Assembly (NCBI RefSeq): GCF_900102265.1
Contig: NZ_FNBH01000001.1
Coordinates: 1,116,001-1,180,000, forward strand
Reading direction: 5' to 3'
Origin: Epilithonimonas hungarica
GTDB lineage: Bacteria > Bacteroidota > Bacteroidia > Flavobacteriales > Weeksellaceae
Length of the DNA stretch: 64,000 bases
Shown here: one piece after another, positions 26,208 through 34,957 of the stretch
Position numbering within the stretch: position 1 is the first letter of the stretch
How the letters are laid out: each line of letters opens with the position of its first letter
Notes under the pieces: generated by a model
What the model was told of the DNA's origin: nothing
What the model saw: only the letters and a program-made list of their open reading frames with translations
Database searches by the model: none
Program-made: the position numbers and the translations under genes

Positions 26208-27662
26208 ATGAATGAAAATTTAGTATTGATCTGGGATAGGTGTCTCCAATTTATGAGAGACAATCTAAACGCAGCGGAGGATAACACAGACCTCAAAAAG
26301 TTAGAAAATTCTTTCGACTTGTTATTTGATAAAGTTCAGCCAATTTCTTTGGTGAACAATAATCTCACGTTGCTTGTTCCTAGTGATTTTTACAAAGAAT
26401 ATATCGAGGACAATTACTTGTCTTTACTGTCTGCTGCGCTTAAAAAAAATATCGGTAAAGGTGTGAAATTGTGGTATTCTGTGATGGAAAACAAACCATC
26501 GGGAAAAGAAAAACCAATTACGATGAACGTAAAAGGCATTTCTACACAAGCTCCGAAAATCCAAGAGGCAAGACCGGTTCTGAAGGAAAATAACGTGAAC
26601 CCTTTTGTGGTTCCGGGAATCAAGAAAATCAATATCGATTCCAATCTGAAGGCTGACCAGTCTTTTGATAACTTTATAGAAGGAGAAAGCAACAAGTTTG
26701 CTTCTACAGTTGCAAGGTCAATTGCGAAAAGACCAGGTTCTACAGCATTTAATCCGCTATTCGTTTATGGTGGTTATGGTGTTGGAAAAACGCATTTGGC
26801 CCAGGCAATCGGTTTGGAGGTGAAAGCTTCCTTCCCGGAAAAAGTGGTTTTGTATCAGTCTTCGGAAAAATTCATTCAGGATTTTGTGAAGGCGGCGAAG
26901 TCTCAGAACAAAACCGACTTCCAGCATTACTATCAGATGATCGATGTTTTGATCATCGATGATATCCAATTCCTTTCCGGTAAGGCGGCGACTCAGGATA
27001 GTTTCTTCCATATTTTTGATTATTTGCATCAAAATGGGAAACAAATTATTTTGACCTCTGATAAGGCACCGGCCGATATCCTTGATACTCAGGAAAGAAT
27101 TATTTCCCGTTTTAAATGGGGACTTTCTGCGGAGATCAAATCTCCGAATTTCGAGACAAGAAGAAAGATCATCGTGGATAAATTAAGCCGTGACGGAATC
27201 GAACTAACCGATGATATGTTAGACTATCTGGCTTCTGAAGTTAAGACCAACGGTGTAAGAGAGCTGATTGGTGTTGTAAATGCGGTGATTGCTTATTCTA
27301 CGGTTTACAAATCGGATTTCAGTTTGGACCTATTAAAAGATACGATCAATAAACTAGCGACAACTCAGAAGAAAACCATCAATATTCCTTATATTCAGGA
27401 GATTGTTTGCGATTATTTCGGGATCCAGAGAGAACAATTGCTTTCGAAGACCAGAAAAAGAGAAATCGCTTTGCCAAGACAATTGGCAATGTATTTTGCA
27501 AAAGAATATACCAACGCAACTTTTACAAAAATCGGTGAGGAAATGGGAGGAAAAGACCACTCAACCGTCATGTATGCTTGCGACACGATTCGGGATGTTT
27601 CGAAAATTGATAAAGAATTGAAGAAATATATCAAGGATCTAAAAGAAAAGATCGCTCAATAA
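26208..27662 (+). CDS. dnaA: Chromosomal replication initiator DnaA
   Basis: A 484-residue DnaA. Domain I is residues about 1-90; domain II is a linker to about 150; domain III is the AAA+ ATPase (about 155-370) with Walker A GGYGVGKTH, Walker B LIIDDIQFL and sensor segments. Domain IV is the DNA-binding C-terminus (about 375-484) with the DnaA signature GGKDHSTVMYACDTI. It binds DnaA boxes at oriC and opens the origin. Here dnaA is not followed by dnaN, and I saw no DnaA box cluster in the 135-base upstream gap, so oriC need not be here. Confidence 0.97.
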   Translation: MNENLVLIWDRCLQFMRDNLNAAEDNTDLKKLENSFDLLFDKVQPISLVNNNLTLLVPSDFYKEYIEDNYLSLLSAALKKNIGKGVKLWYSVMENKPSGKEKPITMNVKGISTQAPKIQEARPVLKENNVNPFVVPGIKKINIDSNLKADQSFDNFIEGESNKFASTVARSIAKRPGSTAFNPLFVYGGYGVGKTHLAQAIGLEVKASFPEKVVLYQSSEKFIQDFVKAAKSQNKTDFQHYYQMIDVLIIDDIQFLSGKAATQDSFFHIFDYLHQNGKQIILTSDKAPADILDTQERIISRFKWGLSAEIKSPNFETRRKIIVDKLSRDGIELTDDMLDYLASEVKTNGVRELIGVVNAVIAYSTVYKSDFSLDLLKDTINKLATTQKKTINIPYIQEIVCDYFGIQREQLLSKTRKREIALPRQLAMYFAKEYTNATFTKIGEEMGGKDHSTVMYACDTIRDVSKIDKELKKYIKDLKEKIAQ

Positions 27663-27668
27663 AAATAA

Positions 27669-27701
27669 AAAGGTCTGGAATTATTTATTCAGACTTTTTT
27701 T
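27669..27701 (+). terminator. Rho-independent terminator of dnaA
   Basis: Stem AAAGGTCTG / CAGACTTTT (one G-T pair) with a 12-base loop and a T run, 7 bases after the dnaA stop; it also faces the convergent acetyltransferase gene. Confidence 0.8.
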
Positions 27702-27703
27702 AT

Positions 27704-28198
27704 TTACATCAAATTCGGACTTCTTCTTTCCAAAAGAATCGTGTCTCTCCAAACACCATTCATTTTTGATATCTTTTCTCGGTAACCCACTTTTCTGAAT
27801 CCGAATTTCTCATGAAGTTTTATGCTGGCTTTGTTTTCTGGAAAAACGCTGGATTGTAATGTCCAGATGCCATTATTTTCACTTTCAGGAATCATCATTT
27901 CCATCAATTTGGAAGCCAATCCCAGACCGCCAAAACCCGGATAGATATAAACGCTGACCTCTGCAACTCCCGAGTAATTGCATCGCGATGAAACCGGGCT
28001 TAGTGCGATCCAGCCAGCGATCTTGTCACCGGCTTTTATTACCAACCTGGAATGCTTCAGGTGACCTTTGTCCCATGCTTCCCATGTTGGAACTGCTGTG
28101 TTGAATGTCGCATTTTTAGTTTCGATTCCGAGTTTGTAAATATCTAAGATTTCTTTGTTGTGATTTGATTGCAAAGGTTTTATTGTGAAAAATTCCAT
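27704..28198 (-). CDS. GNAT acetyltransferase, candidate ArsN
   Basis: A 164-residue GNAT N-acetyltransferase of the phosphinothricin acetyltransferase branch. VIKAGDKIAGWIALSPVSSR and AEVSVYIYPGFGGLGLASKL (acetyl-CoA pyrophosphate loop, about 88-107) are typical, as is the C-terminal EKFGFRKVGYREKISKMNGVWRD. It begins 4 bases after the acr3 stop, so it is the last gene of the arsenic operon. ArsN1 proteins of this branch acetylate the organoarsenical antibiotic arsinothricin; that role here is an inference from position and family. Confidence 0.8.
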   Translation of the reverse strand: MEFFTIKPLQSNHNKEILDIYKLGIETKNATFNTAVPTWEAWDKGHLKHSRLVIKAGDKIAGWIALSPVSSRCNYSGVAEVSVYIYPGFGGLGLASKLMEMMIPESENNGIWTLQSSVFPENKASIKLHEKFGFRKVGYREKISKMNGVWRDTILLERRSPNLM

Positions 28199-28202
28199 TA
28201 TT

Positions 28203-29246
28203 TCAAAATATTTGTTTTAGGTAATATTTATCTTTCAAAAACAAACTTAGCTTCACCAAAAGAATCAAAACAGGAACTTCCACCAATGGACCGATAACCC
28301 CAACAAAAGCTTGTGTCGAATTGACTCCGAAAACTGAAATGGCTACTGCAATGGCAAGCTCAAAATTATTTCCGGTTGCCGTAAAAGATATGGCTGCATT
28401 TTTATCATAGGGAACTTTCATTGTTTTATTGATAAAGAAGCTTACAAAAAACATCACTACAAAATAAATGATCAGAGGAACGGCAACTTTCAGTACATCA
28501 AAAGGAAGTTCCATTATTGTATTTCCTTTTAGACTGAACATCAGAACAATAGTGAACAATAAAGCATACAAAGTGATAGGGGAAATGGCTGGAACAAATT
28601 TTCGGTTGTACCATTCGATTCCTTTTTTCTTCACCAAAAAATATCTTGTTAAAAATCCGGTCAGAAAAGGGATTCCGAGATAGATCAGGACACTTTCGGT
28701 AACATCGCTCATCGGAACATTCACCGAAAAATTACCTAATCCCAATGAATTTGGAATCACATTGATAAACAACCAGACCAGAAAACTGTAAGAAAAAATT
28801 TGGAAAATACTGTTCAAGGCGACCAAAAACGCAGCATATTCACGATTTCCTTTCGCTAAATCATTCCAGACAATGACCATTGCAATGCATCTTGCCAAAC
28901 CGATCAAGATTAGTCCCACCATATGATCCGGTTCGTTTTGGAGGAAAATTATAGCAAGAATAAACATTAAAAGTGGACCGATAACCCAGTTAAGCATCAG
29001 AGAAATGGAAAGTACTTTTTTGTCTTTAAGCGCTTTTGGCAGCAGAGAATAATCTACTTTTGCAAGCGGAGGAAACATCATCAGGATCAGGCCAATTGCA
29101 AGCGGAATATTGGTGCTTCCCACTGAAAGAGTCTCTGCAAGTCTGGAAATATCAGGGTTAAAATACCCGATCCCCACTCCGATTGCCATTGCCAGAAAGA
29201 TCCATAGCGTTAAGTACCGATCAAGAAATTTTAATTTTGGTTGCAT
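28203..29246 (-). CDS. acr3: Acr3-type arsenite efflux permease
   Basis: A 347-residue inner membrane protein with ten hydrophobic helices of the Acr3 (BASS) family. The conserved Cys of helix 4 is present in [24 protein letters not shown], and the conserved Glu of helix 9 is in [13 protein letters not shown]; both are needed for arsenite transport in characterised Acr3 proteins. It exports As(III) produced by the ArsC encoded just upstream (1-base gap). Regulated by ArsR through the operators upstream of the operon. Confidence 0.93.
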   Translation of the reverse strand: MQPKLKFLDRYLTLWIFLAMAIGVGIGYFNPDISRLAETLSVGSTNIPLAIGLILMMFPPLAKVDYSLLPKALKDKKVLSISLMLNWVIGPLLMFILAIIFLQNEPDHMVGLILIGLARCIAMVIVWNDLAKGNREYAAFLVALNSIFQIFSYSFLVWLFINVIPNSLGLGNFSVNVPMSDVTESVLIYLGIPFLTGFLTRYFLVKKKGIEWYNRKFVPAISPITLYALLFTIVLMFSLKGNTIMELPFDVLKVAVPLIIYFVVMFFVSFFINKTMKVPYDKNAAISFTATGNNFELAIAVAISVFGVNSTQAFVGVIGPLVEVPVLILLVKLSLFLKDKYYLKQIF

Positions 29247-29247
29247 T

Positions 29248-29859
29248 TTATTTTTTTAATAATGAAAAAACGTAAAGACATTCCATCGCGATCTGGTTGC
29301 TCCTTTCGGTGTATTTTTCGTTCTGGAGAACAGAATTATCGTAAGATTTCGGGTCAAAATAAGTTGTTCCGATTCGCAAATCACATCCCGGAATGAAAGG
29401 GCAGTTCTCATCTGCATCGCCGCAAGTCATTACTGCTGCAAAATTTTCTTTGGGCAGACTTTCATCATCGATCGTTTTTGAAAAACAGAGATTCGATTTT
29501 CCATCGCCAAAAAACACTTCATATCTCGGGTTGTCTGTTCCATCTGATTTTTTGATTTCAAAACCGGCAGAGATCAAAGCATGGATGGCATTTTGATTAA
29601 AAGCTGTCGCCTCGGTTCCCGCTGAAAAAGTATTGATATTGAACCCGTAAAAATCAGCCGCAACTTTTGACCAAACCTGTCCGAGATGACTTCGGCGAGA
29701 ATTGTGGGTACAAACATAAATCAAGTTGATACCAATATTCCCATTGATTTTAACCTGAATATGAGAGGCAAGTTTTTCAAGTAAAGCTTTTCTTTCAGGG
29801 TTGATTTCTTTGAAATTTTTGCTGAGAATTTCGCAACGTTCTTTTATTTTCTGAAACAT
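29248..29859 (-). CDS. arsC: Arsenate reductase, LMW-phosphatase type
   Basis: A 203-residue enzyme of the thioredoxin-coupled ArsC class. The P-loop CX5R is CTHNSRR (Cys about 50). The redox pair is in [16 protein letters not shown] (about 143-158), similar to the Cys82/Cys89 segment of Staphylococcus aureus ArsC. A helical N-terminal extension of about 40 residues precedes the P-loop. It reduces As(V) to As(III). The spacing of 1 base to acr3 and 16 bases to the DUF6428 gene shows an operon. Confidence 0.88.
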   Translation of the reverse strand: MFQKIKERCEILSKNFKEINPERKALLEKLASHIQVKINGNIGINLIYVCTHNSRRSHLGQVWSKVAADFYGFNINTFSAGTEATAFNQNAIHALISAGFEIKKSDGTDNPRYEVFFGDGKSNLCFSKTIDDESLPKENFAAVMTCGDADENCPFIPGCDLRIGTTYFDPKSYDNSVLQNEKYTERSNQIAMECLYVFSLLKK

Positions 29860-29875
29860 TTTTCTATGCTTTTAG

Positions 29876-30349
29876 TTAACAACATCCGCTTCCGGGTGTA
29901 CAGGAGTTGGCAGGGTTTACTTTGAGTTCAGATAGATCTCTCTTTGTTTTTTCCGCAGGAATTCCGCAAGCATCTTGTGCTAAGCATGCTGTCGTTTTGT
30001 TCTTAAGGATGAAATGTTGTCCATTGAAATCCAGATCGTATTTTCCAATAGTATCAGCTTGATATTCCACTTCGATTTCAGAATTTTCGATACCCAGTTT
30101 TTCTTGCGATAGATTAATGATGTTAAGTAATTTTCTCGGTTTTAAACGATGTTCGTAATCATCGGCATTCCAAAGTTGGAAGTTCACAACCTTCTCGTTT
30201 CGGATTGTTCCGCCACAATCAATAAAGTTTTTATTAATGATTCCTATTTCTGTGACGTGGAAATGTTCAGGTACAAAAGTTCCGTTTTCCAGTTGAAATT
30301 CTACATTCTCCAATGTTGGCAGAATTTCCTTGATTTGTTCTAATGTCAT
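29876..30349 (-). CDS. DUF6428 protein of ars operon
   Basis: A 157-residue soluble protein, MTLEQIKEILPTLENVEF at the start, with HFHVTEIG and FIDCGGT segments. It ends in a Cys-rich tail, CTPGSGCC, and has a further Cys pair region TTACLAQDACGIP (about 120-132). DUF6428 genes are, from memory, regular partners of arsR in Bacteroidota, with no proven function. The vicinal Cys and the gene order suggest As(III) binding, for example as an arsenic chaperone. An ars operator copy lies directly upstream. Confidence 0.75.
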   Translation of the reverse strand: MTLEQIKEILPTLENVEFQLENGTFVPEHFHVTEIGIINKNFIDCGGTIRNEKVVNFQLWNADDYEHRLKPRKLLNIINLSQEKLGIENSEIEVEYQADTIGKYDLDFNGQHFILKNKTTACLAQDACGIPAEKTKRDLSELKVNPANSCTPGSGCC

Positions 30350-30377
30350 AATATCAATATTTTAAATTTAATGTTTC

Positions 30378-30395
30378 ATTGCAATATTACGATTA
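30378..30395. promoter_or_regulatory. ArsR operator copy 2 (before DUF6428-arsC-acr3)
   Basis: ATTGCAATATTACGATTA, identical over 18 bases to the copy at 30756. The core ATTGCAATATTACGAT is an imperfect palindrome centred on AATATT. It lies 28 bases upstream of the DUF6428 start and overlaps a -7-like TAATATTG on the minus strand, so this unit may have its own ArsR-controlled promoter. Confidence 0.75.
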
Positions 30396-30413
30396 ATGTT
30401 TTCAAAAAAATAT

Positions 30414-30740
30414 TTAGCAACATTTTGTTTTGGAAACCGTTTCAATGATTTTCGAGAAATAGCCATTCAGAACTTCAATCGCTTTTTCATCAATGCAATA
30501 GCAGATAGAATTTCCTTCGATATTTCCTTTGATGATCCCTGCATTTTTGAGTTCCTTCAAATGCTGGGAAACGGTCGGCTGAGCCAACGGAAGCTCATTG
30601 ACTATTTCTCCACAGATGCATTCGTTGACCTTCATCAGATATTCGATAATGGCAATTCTCGCAGGATGTCCAAGTGCTTTGGCAATGTTCGCGATCCTAT
30701 TTTGTTGTTCTGTGAAATGTTCTGTTTTGGTTGCACCCAT
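30414..30740 (-). CDS. arsR: ArsR family arsenic-responsive repressor
   Basis: A 108-residue winged-helix repressor. LGHPARIAIIEYLMKVNECICGEIV (about 21-45) contains the ECIC motif matching the ELCVC-type As(III)-binding site. PLAQPTVSQHLKELKNAGII is the recognition helix region, and the tail ends KTKCC, which may supply further thiols. It represses the ars genes until As(III) binds. First gene of the minus-strand operon; an operator overlaps its own promoter. Confidence 0.92.
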   Translation of the reverse strand: MGATKTEHFTEQQNRIANIAKALGHPARIAIIEYLMKVNECICGEIVNELPLAQPTVSQHLKELKNAGIIKGNIEGNSICYCIDEKAIEVLNGYFSKIIETVSKTKCC

Positions 30741-30755
30741 TTTAATTAACTTAAT

Positions 30756-30789
30756 ATTGCAATATTACGATTATTATTTTATTGACAAA
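30756..30789 (-). promoter_or_regulatory. arsR promoter with operator copy 1
   Basis: The operator ATTGCAATATTACGATTA spans 30756-30773. On the minus strand a TTTG at 30789-30786 and a near-consensus -7 box TAATATTG at 30767-30760 are 18 bases apart, so the operator covers the -7 box. This fits autoregulation by ArsR. Confidence 0.75.
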
Positions 30790-30855
30790 TAATTTTTGGA
30801 ATTAATTTTTAAAATTAATAAATTGAGCTTGTAATAATTTATACTTCAATTTGCA

Positions 30856-31296
30856 ATGAAAATTTTAATGGTCTGCCTTGGAAATATTTGCAGAAGTCCT
30901 TTAGCTGAAGGGATTTTGAAATCAAAACTCGATGACGGTTATTTTGTGGACAGTGCGGGAACGATCAATTACCATGAAGGGAGCGGTCCCGACGAACGTT
31001 CTGTAAAGACCGCTTCCAAAAACGGAATCGATATCTCGATGCAAAGATCAAGACCGATCAAAAAATCAGATTTGGATGACTTTGATTTGATCTTCTGTAT
31101 GGACAAAAACAATTACAAAGATGTCCTGAAAATGACGGACGATTCTCAAAAACACAAGATCAGATTGATTCTCGATAACGAATTGGAAGTTCCGGACCCA
31201 TATTTTGGCGGCATCGACGGTTTTGATAAAGTTTATAAAATGCTCAACGATTCCTGCGAAATAATTGCAGAAAAAATCAAGAATAACACGATATAA
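30856..31296 (+). CDS. Low-molecular-weight protein tyrosine phosphatase
   Basis: A 146-residue LMW-PTP. The P-loop MVCLGNICRSPLAEG gives the nucleophile Cys7 and Arg13, and the general acid Asp is in VPDPYFGG (about 113-118). The protein has the normal length. It is divergent from arsR but does not carry the redox Cys pair of ArsC, so it is a phosphatase rather than an arsenate reductase. The next gene follows after 38 bases. Confidence 0.9.
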   Translation: MKILMVCLGNICRSPLAEGILKSKLDDGYFVDSAGTINYHEGSGPDERSVKTASKNGIDISMQRSRPIKKSDLDDFDLIFCMDKNNYKDVLKMTDDSQKHKIRLILDNELEVPDPYFGGIDGFDKVYKMLNDSCEIIAEKIKNNTI

Positions 31297-31334
31297 TTCA
31301 TAAACAATTCTAAATTTGTAAGATAAGTCTTTTT

Positions 31335-32612
31335 ATGAATTTGGACATTGAACAAAAACCTGTAAAACCCAAAAAGATCTATCAGTTGCTCTATATCCAG
31401 GTTCTGATTGCAATTCTCCTTGGTGTTTCACTTGGTTATTTTTATCCTGACTTGGGCGAGAAAATGAAACCTCTCGGCGAAGGTTTTATCAAGCTGGTCA
31501 AAATGATTATTGCGCCTGTGATTTTCTTGACTGTTTCTACAGGAATTGCAGGAATGAGCGATTTGAAGAAAGTAGGAACGGTTGCAGGAAAAGCATTCAT
31601 TTACTTTTTTACATTTTCAACTTTGGCATTGATTATCGGAATGATTGTCAGTCATATTGTTCAGCCAGGAAAAGGTTTGAACATCGACCCAAATACGCTG
31701 AATGGTGCAGAAGTTGAGAAATATGTAAAAGCGGCACACGACAATTCTTTGGTCAGTTTTATTTTCAATGTTATTCCTGAGACGTTATTTAGCCCGTTGA
31801 CGGGTGACAATATTTTGCAGGTTTTGCTGGTAGCGATTTTATTTGGGGTCGCTTTGGCAGTCACGTCAGAAAAAAGTTATCCTGTCCTCGATTTTCTCCA
31901 AACTTTAACGATTCCGATATTCAAAATTGTGGAAATTTTAATGAAATTGGCGCCAATCGGAGCATTCGGGGCAATGGCTTTCACGATTGGCAAATACGGT
32001 GTGGAATCGCTCAGAAACCTGGCAATGCTTGTTGGAACATTTTACGTGACTTCGGCGTTGTTTATCGTTTTGATTTTAGGAAGTGTTGCCTGGTATAATG
32101 GATTCAATATTTTCAAATTTCTGAAGTATATCAAAGAAGAGATTTTTCTTGTTTTGGGAACAAGCTCTTCCGAACCTGCTCTTCCCGGATTGATGAAAAA
32201 AATGGAAAATGCAGGCTGTGATAAAAGAGTTGTGGGTTTGGTGGTTCCAGCCGGTTATTCCTTTAATCTCGACGGAACCAATATTTATATGACGTTGGCC
32301 GCATTGTTCATCGCGCAGGCTTGCAATATCGATTTGACTTTGGAACATCAGATTGGATTGCTTTTGGTGGCGATGCTCAGCTCCAAAGGTGCAGCAGGTG
32401 TTTCTGGCGCTGGATTTATCACGTTGGCTGCGACTTTGGCAGTGGTTCCCGAAGTCCCGATTGCCGGGATGACCCTGATTCTCGGGATTGACAAATTTAT
32501 GTCGGAGTGTCGCGCATTGACCAATGTCATTGGAAATGCAGTTGCTACAGTTGTCGTTTCCAATTGGGAAAATAGATTGGATAAAGACCGATTGAAAGAA
32601 GTTTTGAACTAA
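31335..32612 (+). CDS. Dicarboxylate/amino acid:cation symporter (DctA/GltP family)
   Basis: A 425-residue inner membrane transporter of the DAACS family with about eight helices and two hairpin loops. Signatures are the serine-rich hairpin [13 protein letters not shown] (about 278-290), the helix 7 motif [14 protein letters not shown] (about 312-325) for Na+ and substrate, and the second hairpin in [18 protein letters not shown]. It imports glutamate, aspartate or C4-dicarboxylates with Na+ or H+. Confidence 0.92.
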   Translation: MNLDIEQKPVKPKKIYQLLYIQVLIAILLGVSLGYFYPDLGEKMKPLGEGFIKLVKMIIAPVIFLTVSTGIAGMSDLKKVGTVAGKAFIYFFTFSTLALIIGMIVSHIVQPGKGLNIDPNTLNGAEVEKYVKAAHDNSLVSFIFNVIPETLFSPLTGDNILQVLLVAILFGVALAVTSEKSYPVLDFLQTLTIPIFKIVEILMKLAPIGAFGAMAFTIGKYGVESLRNLAMLVGTFYVTSALFIVLILGSVAWYNGFNIFKFLKYIKEEIFLVLGTSSSEPALPGLMKKMENAGCDKRVVGLVVPAGYSFNLDGTNIYMTLAALFIAQACNIDLTLEHQIGLLLVAMLSSKGAAGVSGAGFITLAATLAVVPEVPIAGMTLILGIDKFMSECRALTNVIGNAVATVVVSNWENRLDKDRLKEVLN

Positions 32613-32973
32613 ATTTGTAATGATTTGGATTTGACTACGTCGAACCACTGCGTTAGGCTTGGGCAGCTTGATCCGCCTTCCGCTCCCGCTATTTTTTGCC
32701 TACGTTAAATCCAAGCAAAAAATGAGCTCCGCTCAAGTCGGGCTGCGTGCAATTCGACGTTCAAAAATGACATTGGAAACGGAAGGGTTAAGAAATATTG
32801 AAAAAATTGCGTTAAGAAAAATCTACTGTTTGAAGCTGTTGCTGGAAAAACGGTGGCAGCGAGTTTAGATTTTTTAGTAATTTATTCAATATTTTAGCTG
32901 AGTTTCCACAGTCTTGAATTTTTGGTTCTTTTGTTTCAGGACAAAAGAACATAACATAATTAATAAACATAAA
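32613..32973. repeat. Repeat-rich gap
   Basis: No gene is seen in this gap. It holds the palindromic element at 32662-32748, then a run of phrases that look like degraded repeats, and a clear hairpin GTTCTTTTG / CAAAAGAAC (32925-32950) just before the methylase start. The frame that opens at 32659 is repeat sequence and does not look like a protein. Confidence 0.6.
32662..32748. repeat. Palindromic dispersed repeat, inverted copy
   Basis: Read on the minus strand it starts ACGCAGCCCGACTTGAGCGG and ends AAGCTGCC, aligning with 17764-17845 over both arms; the T-rich centre differs. Confidence 0.75.
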
Positions 32974-33672
32974 ATGCTATACCTTTTACCAGCTTATCTT
33001 TCAGAAAATTCTCCTGTTGATTATTTTGCACCGACAATCAAAGACATTATTATGAATGTCGACCATTACTTTGTGGAAAACGAAAAGACAGCCCGAAAGG
33101 TCATCAAGTTTTTTGCTCCCGAGAAAAAACAACCGGAACTCAAATTGTTTCTCCTCGACAAATATTCTGAAACAGCAGACTTGAAGGAAGCACAAAAACT
33201 GATGAAAGAAGGTGTTGATTTCGGACTGTTATCAGAAGCCGGTCTGCCTTGCATCGGCGATCCGGGAAATATTATGGTAGGCTGGTCTCACAAAAATAAT
33301 ATCAAAGTGGTCCCTGTCAACGGACCAAGTTCATTTGTATTGGCTTTGATAGCAAGTGGGTTTAATGGACAGCAGTTTTCTTTCAACGGCTACTTGGCGA
33401 TTGAGAAATATAAGAAGAAAAAGGAGATCCAGCATCTGGAAAATCTGGTTGAGAAGACTGGATTCACGCAGATATTTATGGAGACACCTTACAGAAATAA
33501 TCCATTGTTCGATGATTTGACCAGATTTCTGGGCCCGAATACGAAATTGTGCATCGCTGCCAATATCAATGACCCGGAAACCGAATTTATAAGAACAAAA
33601 ACCATCAACGATTGGAAAAAAGAAAAACCGGAATTACATAAGGTTCCGGCTGTTTTTTTGATTGGGAAATGA
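32974..33672 (+). CDS. RsmI-like SAM-dependent methyltransferase
   Basis: A 232-residue tetrapyrrole methylase-fold protein from the ATG at 32974; a longer frame begins in the repeat hairpin and is not credible. Motifs are LLSEAGLPCIGDPGN (about 80-94), VVPVNGPSSFVLALIASGF (about 109-127) and FMETPYRNN, the same set as RsmI, the 16S rRNA 2'-O-methyltransferase. The protein is shorter than RsmI and the N-terminus differs, so it may be an RsmI paralogue with another target. Confidence 0.8.
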   Translation: MLYLLPAYLSENSPVDYFAPTIKDIIMNVDHYFVENEKTARKVIKFFAPEKKQPELKLFLLDKYSETADLKEAQKLMKEGVDFGLLSEAGLPCIGDPGNIMVGWSHKNNIKVVPVNGPSSFVLALIASGFNGQQFSFNGYLAIEKYKKKKEIQHLENLVEKTGFTQIFMETPYRNNPLFDDLTRFLGPNTKLCIAANINDPETEFIRTKTINDWKKEKPELHKVPAVFLIGK

Positions 33673-33768
33673 TTTTAAAACCACCTAGATAATAGCTATT
33701 TATTCTTTAAGGTCACAAAAACTATGTGGTGAAATATTTTATAAATTCAAGAATTGTAAATTAATAGT

Positions 33769-34902
33769 ATGAAGCAAACTTATCCTTTTTATCTCAAATT
33801 ATCTTGTATACTCATCAGTATTGTTGTTCTGGGATTTTTGGCCATTATTGGTGAGCAGATTTTTGTTCCGATGATTTTGGGACTGCTCGTTGCGATATTG
33901 TTGACCCCACTTTCCCGTTTTATGGAAAGAAGACTGAGGTTTCCGAGGAGTTTGTCTTCTATTGTGGCAAGTCTTTTGGCATTGGCAATTATTGGAGGTG
34001 TGATTTACGGCATCTCCATACAGGTAGCAAAATTATCGAATGATTGGCCCCAGTTCCAGAAACAGTTTATTACTTTGACGGATGATTTGCAAAGCTGGAT
34101 CTCCAGAACTTTCGGAGTCAGGAGACGCGATCAGTTGGAATATCTGAATGACACGGCAAGAAAATCGATCAGTACAGGAACGGCGATTTTAGAAAAAGCT
34201 TTGAAATCGATTGGCTATATCCTGATGCTGACAGGTTTTACATTTTTGTTTGCTTTATTTTTCCTTTTGTACAGGACACATCTTTTGAAGTTCCTGGTCG
34301 CAAGTTTTACAGAAACACATCACAAAACTGTTTTTGAGGTAGTTCACAGCATTCAGTTTATGGTGAAAAAGTATCTGGTAGGATTGTTTCTGCAGATGAT
34401 TATCGTGACGATTTTGTCACTTATTGCTTATACGATTATCGGGGTCAAGTACAATTTTATGCTGGCGATCATCACAGGAATTCTGAATATTCTTCCTTAC
34501 ATCGGGATTTTTATCGCTTTGCTGATTGGTGCTTTGATTACGTTTGCGACTTCTGGGATCAGTCATGTTTTGTTTATTGTGATTGCGATCGTTGTGATTC
34601 ACGCAATAGACGGGAATATCATAATGCCAAGAGTTGTCGGTTCTAAAGTGAAGATCAACTCTCTGATCGTGATCATTGGTTTGGTCATCGGCGAAATGCT
34701 TTGGGGAATTGCGGGGATGTTTTTGACAATCCCGGTTTTGGCGATTCTGAAAATCATTTTCGATAGAGTAGAAGGTCTCCAATCATGGGGATTCCTGATG
34801 GGTGAGGATGACGATGTTCCGGTTTTCAGATCGACCTTTGATAAGTATTTTCAGAAGAAAAAAGCTGAGTTGAAGTCTAATGATATCAATGAAGAAAGTT
34901 AA
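33769..34902 (+). CDS. AI-2E family transporter
   Basis: A 377-residue membrane protein with about eight helices in the usual pattern for the AI-2E (PerM/TqsA) family. The hydrophobic N-terminus runs to residue 90, there is a soluble middle, and the conserved C-terminal region contains GVKYNFMLAIITGILNILPYIG and VVGSKVKINSLIVIIGLVIG. Family members export autoinducer-2, other small molecules or sodium; the substrate cannot be read here. Confidence 0.88.
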   Translation: MKQTYPFYLKLSCILISIVVLGFLAIIGEQIFVPMILGLLVAILLTPLSRFMERRLRFPRSLSSIVASLLALAIIGGVIYGISIQVAKLSNDWPQFQKQFITLTDDLQSWISRTFGVRRRDQLEYLNDTARKSISTGTAILEKALKSIGYILMLTGFTFLFALFFLLYRTHLLKFLVASFTETHHKTVFEVVHSIQFMVKKYLVGLFLQMIIVTILSLIAYTIIGVKYNFMLAIITGILNILPYIGIFIALLIGALITFATSGISHVLFIVIAIVVIHAIDGNIIMPRVVGSKVKINSLIVIIGLVIGEMLWGIAGMFLTIPVLAILKIIFDRVEGLQSWGFLMGEDDDVPVFRSTFDKYFQKKKAELKSNDINEES

Positions 34903-34957
34903 CCGCTAATAACACTAATTGTGTAAAAATTCGTGAACTTTGTGTTTAATAAAAACT

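Noticed and set aside
32659-32868. A 69-codon plus-strand frame
   Set aside because: It is made of the palindromic repeat and adjoining degraded repeat sequence.
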